64,000 nt of DNA from JANXYW01 sp031400455 (lineage in GTDB: Bacteria > Chloroflexota > Dehalococcoidia > DSTF01 > JACRBR01). Positions 15,583 through 23,439 of the stretch are shown here, piece after piece. Under the pieces are notes generated by a model. It was not told the DNA's origin. It saw only the letters and a program-made list of their open reading frames with translations, and ran no database searches. A program made the position numbers and the translations under genes. The stretch is taken from assembly GCA_031400455.1 (NCBI GenBank), contig JANNPX010000019.1, forward strand, positions 1 to 64,000, read 5' to 3'. The first letter of the stretch is position 1, and each line of letters starts with the position of its first letter.

Positions 15583-18051
15583 CTACTCCGGTACCGCATC
15601 CATCGGCGTGCGCACCAGGTGTTGGTCTCCGTCCGCCCACACCAGCAAGGGTGGCAGCAGGATCAGCGTGCTCAGCAGGCTTAGTCCGATATTCAGCGCG
15701 GTGACCTTGCCGAAGTTGTCCAGCAGCGGGAAGTCGCTGAACGCCAGCACCGCGAACCCGCCCATGACCGTCAGCCCCGACGCGGCGATTGCCCGCCCGA
15801 TGCGCAACGACGCCTTTGACATCGCTTCGCGTGCGTCCAGTCCGGACGCCCGCTCCTCGAAGTACCGCGACATCAGCAGCACGTTGAACTCCGTGCCCAT
15901 CGCGATGATCAGCGGGCCGGAGATCGACGTCAGCGGGCTGTACTCCACGCCGCTGAAGTAGAGCAGCATCGCCGACGCGCCCAGCGCCAACACCACGGGC
16001 AGCAGCGGAGCCACGGCCTTCACCGCACTGCGGTACCACAACAGTAGCGTCAGTAGGATCGCCGCGAGCGCGACGAAGGACATCAGGTCGCGGTTACTGC
16101 TGATCGCGTCGACGGCCGCCGTGCCAATCACGCTGAGGCCCGCTGGCGCAATCGTCACTCCGGGCGGAGGCTGAGCGTCGCGCTGGATCTGCTCGGTCAG
16201 CGTGCGCTGCGCATCCAGCGTCAGCTGATCGCTCAGCGCGAACGTGATCGACGCCATCGTGCGGTCGTCGTTCACGACGTTGTCCGCCAATGAGCGCGGC
16301 GCAACACTCACGGCCTGCTCGGCCGATGCGGTCGTTGGCGCGTCGCCCGTCACCGACTTGGTGAACGATGCGAGACTGTTCGACTGCCGAATGTCGTTCG
16401 GGTGCGCCAAGCGCTGCCGCTCCTCGAACGGCAGCATCCAATCGAGCACATCCTGATCCGTCACGTGGCGCCCCTCCGGCACCTCGACCAACAGGTTCAG
16501 TTCATTCGTCGAACCGGCAACGTCGCGCAGCTTGTGCAGGTCGACTAGCACACGGCTGTCGGACGGCACGAACTTCTCCGGATCCGTTTGCGTCGGAATC
16601 TTCTGGCTGACGTATAACCCGCCCAGCGATACGACCAGCGCGACCAGCGCGATCGGCGCCAGCCGTCCCATCGTGCGTGCCGTCAGACCGCTGACGATGC
16701 GCTCGACTTCGAACCGTGCGCGCGGTTGCGTACGCGATCCCAGCCGCGTTCGCTCGCGCAGGTAGACAACGCCACTGATCAGCGTCAGGCTCGTCACGAA
16801 GACAATTACTGCACCGACCGCCAGCATCGATCCGAAGTCGCGGATCATCGGCACGGCCGACAGATGCAGCACGATGAAGCCGATACACGCCGCCAGTCCG
16901 GCCACCGCGAGCGCGGGCCCGAGGCGAACCAGCGTGTTGTCGAGCCCGGCCTCGGCCGAATTCGTCGCGAACGTCTCCTCTTCGATCCGGCTGTGGATCT
17001 GAATAGCAAAGTCGACGCCCAGGCCGATGAGGATGGGCAGCCCGGAGATCGTCACCATCGTCAGCGGAATGCCAAGAAAGCCCATCAGTCCGAATGCAGA
17101 GACGCACCCCACCAACACGGCCGGCAGCGAAAGCAGCCGCCAGCGCGCTCGGAACACGACGGCGAGCACCGCCACCATGATTGCTACCGCAAAGATCGCC
17201 ATCAGCACGAGCGCGCTGCGCATCTTGTCGTTGATCTCTTTGATCAGCAGCGTCGGCCCGGAGACGAGCGCTGTGACGCCCTCGAACTCATAGTTCGAGA
17301 TCTCTCGCTTGGCGTCACCGGCCACTTCCGACCCCTCGTCGATCGAGAGGTTGCCCTTCAGCCGCGCCACCATCAGCGCGTGTTGCGAGTCCGGGAAGAT
17401 GCCCCGAATCTTCGGCCGCAACTTCTCGTCGGCGCCGTACAGGACGAAGTGCACAAAGTCCGGATTGTCCAGCGTGTGTTCGCCGACCGCCAGAAACCGC
17501 CGGGCGTCCGCGCCGTACAGCGCGTTGAAGTCGTCGTCGACCTTCTGCTTCGCCGCGGCCGCCGCCGCATCTTGCTGTGCGGACGTCTCGCCGCGCGCCG
17601 CAGCCGCCGTGCGCGCGTCGGCCATCGCTTTCGCCTCGTCCGCCACCAGCTTCGCCGGCTGAGACACCATCTGCTGTTCGATTTGCGCCTGTGCGAACTC
17701 GAGGACGGTCAACGGCGAAATCACGCTGTGAAAGTCGCCGGTGGCTTCGAGATCTGTGCCCAACCGCGCCAGGCTCTCGCGGTTCGCCGGGGTAAATAGC
17801 TGCTCGATCGTGCCCGCGCCAGGAGCGGCCTCGAACAAGATGAGCAATGGCTCGCCGCCGAACTGCGACTGGAACCGGTCGTTGTCGCGCGCGAGCTTCG
17901 ATGACGGGTCGAGCAGCGTCTCCTGCCCGGTCTCGAAGTTGAGGCGCGGGATGCCGAACGAGAGCGCCACCGCGACGCACATTGCCGCCGCGATCAAAGC
18001 CACGGGGCGTCTTCGGATGCATGCCGCAATGAACAGCGCAGTGCGTCTCAC
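15583..18051 (-). CDS. MMPL/RND family exporter
   Basis: An 822-residue membrane protein with GTG start at 18051 and GGGGGAG 9 bases before it. It has the two-fold RND layout: membrane helix 1 (residues about 16-36), large outer loop, six-helix block (ALVLMAIFAVAIMVAVLAVVF onward, sterol-sensing-domain like), second helix-loop, second six-helix block ending near residue 810. Single-gene RND proteins of this kind (MMPL/HpnN type) move lipids, hopanoids or other hydrophobic substrates using the proton gradient. Substrate cannot be told from sequence. A K/A-rich insert sits in the first loop (residues 130-160). Confidence 0.88.
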   Translation of the reverse strand: MRRTALFIAACIRRRPVALIAAAMCVAVALSFGIPRLNFETGQETLLDPSSKLARDNDRFQSQFGGEPLLILFEAAPGAGTIEQLFTPANRESLARLGTDLEATGDFHSVISPLTVLEFAQAQIEQQMVSQPAKLVADEAKAMADARTAAAARGETSAQQDAAAAAAKQKVDDDFNALYGADARRFLAVGEHTLDNPDFVHFVLYGADEKLRPKIRGIFPDSQHALMVARLKGNLSIDEGSEVAGDAKREISNYEFEGVTALVSGPTLLIKEINDKMRSALVLMAIFAVAIMVAVLAVVFRARWRLLSLPAVLVGCVSAFGLMGFLGIPLTMVTISGLPILIGLGVDFAIQIHSRIEEETFATNSAEAGLDNTLVRLGPALAVAGLAACIGFIVLHLSAVPMIRDFGSMLAVGAVIVFVTSLTLISGVVYLRERTRLGSRTQPRARFEVERIVSGLTARTMGRLAPIALVALVVSLGGLYVSQKIPTQTDPEKFVPSDSRVLVDLHKLRDVAGSTNELNLLVEVPEGRHVTDQDVLDWMLPFEERQRLAHPNDIRQSNSLASFTKSVTGDAPTTASAEQAVSVAPRSLADNVVNDDRTMASITFALSDQLTLDAQRTLTEQIQRDAQPPPGVTIAPAGLSVIGTAAVDAISSNRDLMSFVALAAILLTLLLWYRSAVKAVAPLLPVVLALGASAMLLYFSGVEYSPLTSISGPLIIAMGTEFNVLLMSRYFEERASGLDAREAMSKASLRIGRAIAASGLTVMGGFAVLAFSDFPLLDNFGKVTALNIGLSLLSTLILLPPLLVWADGDQHLVRTPMDAVPE

Positions 18052-18137
18052 GATAGGTTGCTCCCCCGGTGCCCGCGGCCCGAAATCAGCTTACACCGTT
18101 CGGATCAGGCGAGGCAGGCACTCGACAAGCCAGGCGC

Positions 18138-18166
18138 TTGAACCGCGGCCCGGTTCGATCTATCAT
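18138..18166 (+). promoter_or_regulatory. Putative promoter of the pyr operon
   Basis: TTGAAC (18138-18143) and TATCAT (18161-18166) with exactly 17 bases between. Transcription would begin near 18173, giving a leader of about 130 bases before pyrR. Confidence 0.65.
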
Positions 18167-18186
18167 CAGCGCAACGTCCGTATCCC

Positions 18187-18216
18187 TTTAATCCGGTCCC
18201 GAGAGGCCGGGAAGGT
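18187..18216 (+). promoter_or_regulatory. PyrR-binding RNA loop
   Basis: TTTAATCCGGTCCCGAGAGG and the following CCGGGAAGG form a stem-loop that carries the CC-x-G-x-GAGG core recognised by PyrR. When PyrR holds UMP it stabilises such loops and favours the downstream terminator. Confidence 0.75.
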
Positions 18217-18269
18217 ACTCCGATGCAGAGCCAGCACTCGGCGCTTCGCGCGCCCGTATACAAGCGCAC

Positions 18270-18304
18270 AACCTCCAACCCGAACGCCGGGCAGGAGGTT
18301 TTTT
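18270..18304 (+). terminator. Attenuator terminator overlapping the pyrR ribosome binding site
   Basis: Stem AACCTCC (18270-18276) / GGAGGTT (18294-18300), inner pairing CCCG/CGGG, then six T (18299-18304). The 3' arm is the AGGAGG Shine-Dalgarno of pyrR, so the hairpin can both end transcription and hide the ribosome binding site. Confidence 0.8.
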
Positions 18305-18305
18305 G

Positions 18306-18857
18306 ATGCGCGAACTCACCCTCATGTCGCCCGACGATATCCGCCGTGCCGTCACTCGCATCGCCCACGAGATTGTGGAGCACAATCGCGGCACATCGGG
18401 CCTCGTGTTCGTAGGCATGCGCACGCGCGGCGTGCCGCTCGCCCACCGCATCGCCCGCGCCATCGCCGAGTTCGAGGGTGACGAGGTGCCGGTCGGCACG
18501 CTCGATGTCGGCCTCTACCGCGACGACCTCCCCGAGCGCGGTCCCAGCGTCAACATCCAGCCGAGTGACCTGCCCGAGATCGCCGGCAAGCGCGTCGTGC
18601 TGATCGACGACGTGCTCTACACCGGCCGCACCGTTCGCGCCGCACTCGATGCGCTGATCGATTATGGTCGCCCGGGCCGTATCCAACTCGCCGTGCTCAT
18701 CGACCGCGGTCACCGCGAGTTGCCGATACGCGCAGACTACGTTGGCAAGAACATCCCCACGTCGCATGGCGACGACGTGCGCGTCCGCCTCCAGGAATCG
18801 GACGGCGAAGAGTACGTGCGCGTCACCGCCGCAGAGGAAGCCGAGGTGCTCCCATGA
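18306..18857 (+). CDS. pyrR: PyrR: pyr operon RNA-binding regulator / uracil phosphoribosyltransferase
   Basis: A 183-residue protein from ATG 18306, preceded by AGGAGG. The PRPP-binding motif is VVLIDDVLYTGRTVRAALDAL (residues about 98-118) and GMRTRGVPLA is the pyrophosphate loop, both diagnostic of PyrR. It binds UMP and the RNA loop in its own leader to attenuate the operon, and may have weak uracil phosphoribosyltransferase activity. First gene of the operon; its stop overlaps the pyrB start (ATGA). The leader elements upstream fit this autoregulation. Confidence 0.96.
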   Translation: MRELTLMSPDDIRRAVTRIAHEIVEHNRGTSGLVFVGMRTRGVPLAHRIARAIAEFEGDEVPVGTLDVGLYRDDLPERGPSVNIQPSDLPEIAGKRVVLIDDVLYTGRTVRAALDALIDYGRPGRIQLAVLIDRGHRELPIRADYVGKNIPTSHGDDVRVRLQESDGEEYVRVTAAEEAEVLP

Positions 18858-19885
18858 CCACCGAAGTCCGGCCCGTCGAGGCCGCCGCACCGCTGCCGGA
18901 GCCCGCGGGCGAAGAAAATCCGTGGCGCCGCCGCCACCTGCTCGACCTGGATGATTTCTCCGTGGACGAGCTTGAGACCGTCATGAGCACCACCGACACG
19001 ATGAAGGAAGTGCTCTCGCGTGAAGTGCCGCGTGTCCCGGCGCTCCGCGGCACGACGATCGTGACGCTGTTCTACGAGAACAGCACTCGAACCCGCACGT
19101 CGTTCGAGCTTGCAGGCAAGATCCTGGGCGCCGACGTCATCAACGTCGCCGCCTCCGGCAGCAGCGTCACAAAGGGCGAGTCGCTCGTCGACACCGTGAA
19201 GACGCTGCAGGCGGTCGGCGCCGACGTGCTGGTGATGCGCCACAACCGCTCCGGCGCCCCGTACCTCGCATCGCGCCACACCGATTGCAGCGTGGTGAAC
19301 GCTGGGGACGGCCTGCACGCGCATCCGACGCAGGGACTGCTCGACCTCTACACCATGCGCGGCGCGCTCGGCGACGTGCGTGGAATGAAGGTCGTCATCG
19401 TCGGCGACATCCTGCACAGCCGCGTTGCTCGCTCGAATATGTGGGCGCTCACCGCGCTGGGCGCGAACGTCGTGCTCTGCGCGCCGCGCACCCTGCTGCC
19501 AAAGGGCCTCGGCGACGCGACGGAAGGCCGCTTGCCGCCCGTCCGCGTCGAGACGGACCTCGATCACGCCATCGAGGGCGCGGATGTCGTGATGGCACTC
19601 CGGATGCAGCTCGAACGCATGCACGGTGGCTTCGTGCCGGGCGCACGCGAATACTCGCGGCTCTACCAGGTCAACGCCAACCGCCTCGCACGCGCAAAGC
19701 CCGGCGCGCTCGTGATGCACCCCGGCCCGATGAACGAGGGCGTCGAGATCAGCCACGAAGTCGCGCACGGACTCCAGTCCCACGTCGAGGTGCAGGTGAC
19801 GAACGGCGTTGCGGTGCGCATGGCCGTGCTGTGGCTCCTCACGCGCACCCGCGGCGCGCGCGGTGCATCGAGGGGATCGCTGTGA
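18854..19885 (+). CDS. pyrB: Aspartate carbamoyltransferase catalytic subunit
   Basis: A 343-residue enzyme that joins carbamoyl phosphate and aspartate, the committed step of pyrimidine synthesis. The carbamoyl-phosphate loop is ENSTRTRTSFE (S-T-R-T-R-T), with HPTQ in AHPTQGLLD and the aspartate-binding region VMHPGPMNEG. The first 25 residues (EAAAPLPEPAGEENP) are a low-complexity extension beyond the family core. Overlaps pyrR by 4 bases and pyrC by 4 bases. No pyrI regulatory subunit is present. Confidence 0.96.
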   Translation: MTTEVRPVEAAAPLPEPAGEENPWRRRHLLDLDDFSVDELETVMSTTDTMKEVLSREVPRVPALRGTTIVTLFYENSTRTRTSFELAGKILGADVINVAASGSSVTKGESLVDTVKTLQAVGADVLVMRHNRSGAPYLASRHTDCSVVNAGDGLHAHPTQGLLDLYTMRGALGDVRGMKVVIVGDILHSRVARSNMWALTALGANVVLCAPRTLLPKGLGDATEGRLPPVRVETDLDHAIEGADVVMALRMQLERMHGGFVPGAREYSRLYQVNANRLARAKPGALVMHPGPMNEGVEISHEVAHGLQSHVEVQVTNGVAVRMAVLWLLTRTRGARGASRGSL

Positions 19886-21216
19886 GCGAGCGCATCATCA
19901 TCCGCGGCGGCCGCGTCATCGACGCGGCGACGAAGTTCGACGCTATCGCGGACGTTCTGCTCGAAGGCGGCCGCATCGCCGCCGTCGGAGCAAATATCGC
20001 CGTCGAAGTAGTAGGCGAGATCGATGCGCGCGGCATGATCGTCGCCCCCGGCTTCGTGGACGTCCATACGCACCTCCGCGATCCCGGCCTGGAGTACAAG
20101 GAGGACATCGCATCCGGAACAGCAGCCGCGGCGCGCGGCGGCTTCACGACCGTCTGCGCTATGCCGAACACTGAGCCCACCATGGATACGCGCAGCGTGA
20201 TCGAGTACGTCCTCCGCGCGGCGGCCGCACGCGGTGTCGTGCGCGTGCTGCCGATCGGCGCGGTCAGCAAGGGTCGCGCTGGCGTCGAGCTGGCAGAGCT
20301 AGGCGACCTCGCCGCCGCCGGCTGCATCGCGTTCAGCGACGATGGTGCGCCGGTCTGGGATCCGACGCTCATGCGGCGCGCGCTCGAATACGCCAGCAAC
20401 TTCGATCTACCGATCATCGACCACTGCGAGGATAAGTCGCTGGCGAAGGACGCCGTCATGCATGAAGGCTGGGTCTCCACCCGCCTCGGTCTGCGCGGAG
20501 CGCCCGCCGCATCCGAGGAGACCGCCGTGGGTCGCGACATCGCGCTCGCGGAGGCGAGCGGCGCTCACGTACACATCGCGCACGTCAGCACCGCTGGTGC
20601 GGTCGAAGCAGTCCGTCGCGCGAAGGCGCGTGCTGTCCGCGTCACCGCCGAGGTCACGCCGCACCACCTCACGCTTACCGACGAGATCGTCGCGTTTGGC
20701 GCACTGGGCGGCGAGGAACTCATCTACGACACGAACGCCAAGGTCAACCCGCCGCTCCGCTCGCAGTCCGACGTCGACGCCTGCGTCGCGGGCCTTGTCG
20801 ATGGCACGATCGATTGCATCGCCACCGACCACGCGCCACACGCCGTCACCGAAAAGCAGTGCGAGTTCGACGAGGCAGCCTTCGGTATCAGCGGACTCGA
20901 GACCGCGTTCGGACTCTGCATGCGTCTGGTCCACGACGGCCGCGTCGACCTGCCGCTCCTGATCGCGCGCCTCACGCTCGGCCCCGTACGCGCGCTCAAT
21001 CTCGACCGCCACGTCCCCGGCATCGGCACGCTGGCCGTTGGCGCTCCCGCCGACATCGTGCTGCTGGACCCGGCCGCCGAGTGGATCGTCGAACCAGCGC
21101 GGTTCGCCTCGAAAGGCAAGAACACCCCTCTCGGGGGAGTGACGCTCACGGGCGCCGTCGTCGCCACGATCGCCGCCGGCCGCGTCGCCTACGAAACGGG
21201 GGTGTCCGTTGCCTAA
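19882..21216 (+). CDS. pyrC: Dihydroorotase
   Basis: A 444-residue class I dihydroorotase from GTG 19882 (GTGA overlap with pyrB). Metal ligands: HTHLRDPG near residue 60, DHCED, HIAHVS and the catalytic Asp in ATDHAPH. It closes carbamoyl-aspartate to dihydroorotate. Length and motifs match the long bacterial form that pairs with pyrB. The open frame runs further upstream to 19285 but that part is antisense-like to pyrB's own frame and not real. Confidence 0.96.
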   Translation: MSERIIIRGGRVIDAATKFDAIADVLLEGGRIAAVGANIAVEVVGEIDARGMIVAPGFVDVHTHLRDPGLEYKEDIASGTAAAARGGFTTVCAMPNTEPTMDTRSVIEYVLRAAAARGVVRVLPIGAVSKGRAGVELAELGDLAAAGCIAFSDDGAPVWDPTLMRRALEYASNFDLPIIDHCEDKSLAKDAVMHEGWVSTRLGLRGAPAASEETAVGRDIALAEASGAHVHIAHVSTAGAVEAVRRAKARAVRVTAEVTPHHLTLTDEIVAFGALGGEELIYDTNAKVNPPLRSQSDVDACVAGLVDGTIDCIATDHAPHAVTEKQCEFDEAAFGISGLETAFGLCMRLVHDGRVDLPLLIARLTLGPVRALNLDRHVPGIGTLAVGAPADIVLLDPAAEWIVEPARFASKGKNTPLGGVTLTGAVVATIAAGRVAYETGVSVA

Positions 21217-22303
21217 GGCGCTCCTCGTGCTCGAAGACGGCTCCGTGTTCTCCGGAGATGCGTTTGGCGCGGCCGCGCGCTCGCATGGCGAGGTCGTCTT
21301 CTGCACGTCGATGACCGGCTATCAGGAAGCGCTCACCGATCCGTCGTTCGCGGAGCAGGTGCTGGTGATGACGTACCCGCTGCAGGGCAACTACGGCATC
21401 AACGAGTTCGATGTCGAGTCGCGCCGCATTCAGGTGCGTGGCTTCATCGTGCGGGAGGACTGCGAGACCCCCAGTCACTGGCGCTCGAAGCGCACCCTGC
21501 ACGACTATCTCGCGGAGAACGGCATCCCCGGCATCGCCGGCATCGATACGCGCGCGCTCACCCGCAAGCTGCGCACCGCCGGCGTCATGATGGGCGTCGT
21601 CACTCACGACGAAACCGCGGAGGAGGCGCTCGGACGCCTGCGCGAGATGCCGCGCTACGGCTCGACGGACCTCGTGCCCTGGGTGAGCACCCGCCGCCCG
21701 TACGAGTATCCCGGCGACGGCGAGCACCGACCCGGCCGAAAGATCGTCGTCCTCGATCTCGGTGTGAAGTACAACATCCTGCGCGTCCTGCACCGGCTCG
21801 GCTGCGAGCCCGTCGTAGTGCCGTGCAACACCACCGCGGCCGAGATCCTCGACATGAAACCGGACGGCGTGCTGCTCTCGCCCGGCCCCGGCGACCCGGC
21901 GCTGCTCGGCTACGCCGTCGAAACAGCGGGGGAGCTCGTCGGCAAGACGCCAATTATGGGCATCTGTCTCGGTCACCAGGTAATCGGTGCGGCGTTCGGC
22001 GCGCACTCGTTCAAGCTCAAGTTTGGCCATCGTGGCGCCAACCATCCCGTGCGCGACGAGGAGTCCGGCCGCGTGTACATTACGGCGCAGAACCACGGCT
22101 ACGCGGTCGACGACGGCGGTCTGTCGTCCGACATCGAGGTGAGCCACCGAAACGTCAACGACGGCACGGTCGAGGGCCTTCGGCATCGGGGCGAGCCGGT
22201 GATGACGATCCAGTACCACTCGGAAGCGTCCCCAGGCCCACTGGACAACATGTACCTGTTCGAGCGATTTGTTGAGATGGTCGACGCAGTACACGCGCGC
22301 TGA
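21209..22303 (+). CDS. carA: Carbamoyl phosphate synthase small subunit
   Basis: A 364-residue glutamine amidotransferase subunit starting at TTG 21209, overlapping pyrC by 8 bases. N-terminal CPSase small domain (LEDGSVFSGDAFG, SMTGYQEALTDPS) and C-terminal class I amidotransferase domain with nucleophile Cys in GICLGHQV (about residue 253) and the catalytic His/Glu in QYHSEASPGP. It delivers ammonia from glutamine to CarB. The TTG start is unusual but common in this window (pcm also uses it). Confidence 0.96.
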   Translation: MPKALLVLEDGSVFSGDAFGAAARSHGEVVFCTSMTGYQEALTDPSFAEQVLVMTYPLQGNYGINEFDVESRRIQVRGFIVREDCETPSHWRSKRTLHDYLAENGIPGIAGIDTRALTRKLRTAGVMMGVVTHDETAEEALGRLREMPRYGSTDLVPWVSTRRPYEYPGDGEHRPGRKIVVLDLGVKYNILRVLHRLGCEPVVVPCNTTAAEILDMKPDGVLLSPGPGDPALLGYAVETAGELVGKTPIMGICLGHQVIGAAFGAHSFKLKFGHRGANHPVRDEESGRVYITAQNHGYAVDDGGLSSDIEVSHRNVNDGTVEGLRHRGEPVMTIQYHSEASPGPLDNMYLFERFVEMVDAVHAR

Positions 22304-22310
22304 GAAGGAC

Positions 22311-22346
22311 TACAATAGGCCGTACAGGCGTCCGGCGGCGGACGCC
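22311..22346 (+). other. -10-like box and hairpin between carA and the GNAT gene
   Basis: TACAAT at 22311-22316 is followed by a perfect 8-bp hairpin GGCGTCCG/CGGACGCC (22327-22334, 22339-22346). There is no T-run, so it is more likely an mRNA processing or stability element than a terminator; no good -35 is seen. Confidence 0.4.
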
Positions 22347-22388
22347 CCGGCCAGCATCGCGGACAGCACAACCGCACGGAGGCCCATC

Positions 22389-22862
22389 ATGGCGGAGACC
22401 AACGTACAGGCGGAACCCACCTACCGGCAGGCGATGATCAACGACGCCGATGCCATCTCCTCGGTGATCACGGAAGTTGTGAAGGAGCCGAACCCCGTCG
22501 CGTTCGAGAAGGCGCTTTCGCCCGACGAGGTTCGTACCTGGATCAGCCGCATGGGCAGCGAGGGCGGCGCGTTCCTCGCTTTCATCGGCGGCAAGTGCGT
22601 CGGCTTCGCGGCGCTCGACTTCAACACGTTCGAGCCGGACACCGTCATCCTCGGCGTCTGGATGCTCAAGGAAACACGCCGCCGAGGCATCGGCACGTCG
22701 TTGGCCGAATACGCCCTCGGCTTCGCGCGCGACAAGGGTTACAAGCGCATCCGCGGCCGTCTGCCGCAGGACAACGAAGTCGCACTGACGTTCCTCAGCA
22801 GCATAGGCGCCCTCGTCCCGATCTATAACCCGGAAGCCCGCTTCGAACTGCCGCTCGTCTGA
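22389..22862 (+). CDS. GNAT family acetyltransferase within the pyr operon
   Basis: A 157-residue acetyltransferase from ATG 22389, with GGAGG 6 bases before it. The CoA loop is ETRRRGIGTSLAEYAL (R/Q-x-x-G-x-G) and the C-terminal LSSIGALVPIYN is typical. It lies between carA and carB, 85 bases after carA, on the same strand. Substrate unknown; a link to nucleotide metabolism is only suggested by position. Confidence 0.85.
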   Translation: MAETNVQAEPTYRQAMINDADAISSVITEVVKEPNPVAFEKALSPDEVRTWISRMGSEGGAFLAFIGGKCVGFAALDFNTFEPDTVILGVWMLKETRRRGIGTSLAEYALGFARDKGYKRIRGRLPQDNEVALTFLSSIGALVPIYNPEARFELPLV

Positions 22863-22893
22863 AACCGTGAACTGCAGACTGTGAACTGTGAAC
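22863..22893. repeat. Word repeat (GTGAACTG type)
   Basis: GTGAACTGCAGACTGTGAACTG and a further GTGAAC form a period 8-9 repeat filling the gap between two genes. Confidence 0.75.
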
Positions 22894-22900
22894 CTCTAAC

Positions 22901-23395
22901 GTGAGCAACGAACTCCGCATCGACGCGGTCCTCAAGAGCATCGACGTGTACGGCCGCCTCGCGTTCGGCGGGCAGTGCGTCGCCGCCATGGCGATGGTCG
23001 CGGCGCCGTTGCTGCTCATCACGGCAAGCATCGTGCCCTTTGCGATCTGGGGCGACGACCACGGCGAGGCGATCCTCGTCTGGCTCGGCGGCTGGGGGCT
23101 CGCGATCGGTATCGGTGCGGCCGGCGTTGCACTCGGCGTGTTCTGCTGGCGGTGGTCGGGTGACTGGATCACCGAGTGGCCCGGCTACGCCGTCGCCTTC
23201 GGATTCGCTATCGCTGCCGATGCCGCGCTCGCGTACATGCTCACCACCACACCGATCCCCATACCCGCTTCGTTCGCCATCGCAATAGCCGCTGCGTTCG
23301 CGGCAGGCGCGCTCGTTGCCGGGCACCTCGGCGGCATGCGGGTGCTCCCGGAGCAGCGCGAGGAGCGTCAGCGGGCGCTCGCGAGGCGCCGCTAA
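22901..23395 (+). CDS. Small membrane protein of unknown function
   Basis: A 164-residue protein from GTG 22901. Four hydrophobic segments are visible (about residues 26-48, 58-80, 92-112 and 120-142), then a charged tail EQREERQRALARRR. No known domain recognised. It lies between the GNAT and carB genes in the pyr operon with short spacing, so it is likely co-transcribed; its role is unknown. Confidence 0.65.
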   Translation: MSNELRIDAVLKSIDVYGRLAFGGQCVAAMAMVAAPLLLITASIVPFAIWGDDHGEAILVWLGGWGLAIGIGAAGVALGVFCWRWSGDWITEWPGYAVAFGFAIAADAALAYMLTTTPIPIPASFAIAIAAAFAAGALVAGHLGGMRVLPEQREERQRALARRR

Positions 23396-23439
23396 ATGAC
23401 GACGACCACCCCTTTCGCAGTCCAGGAACTCCGCAGCGC

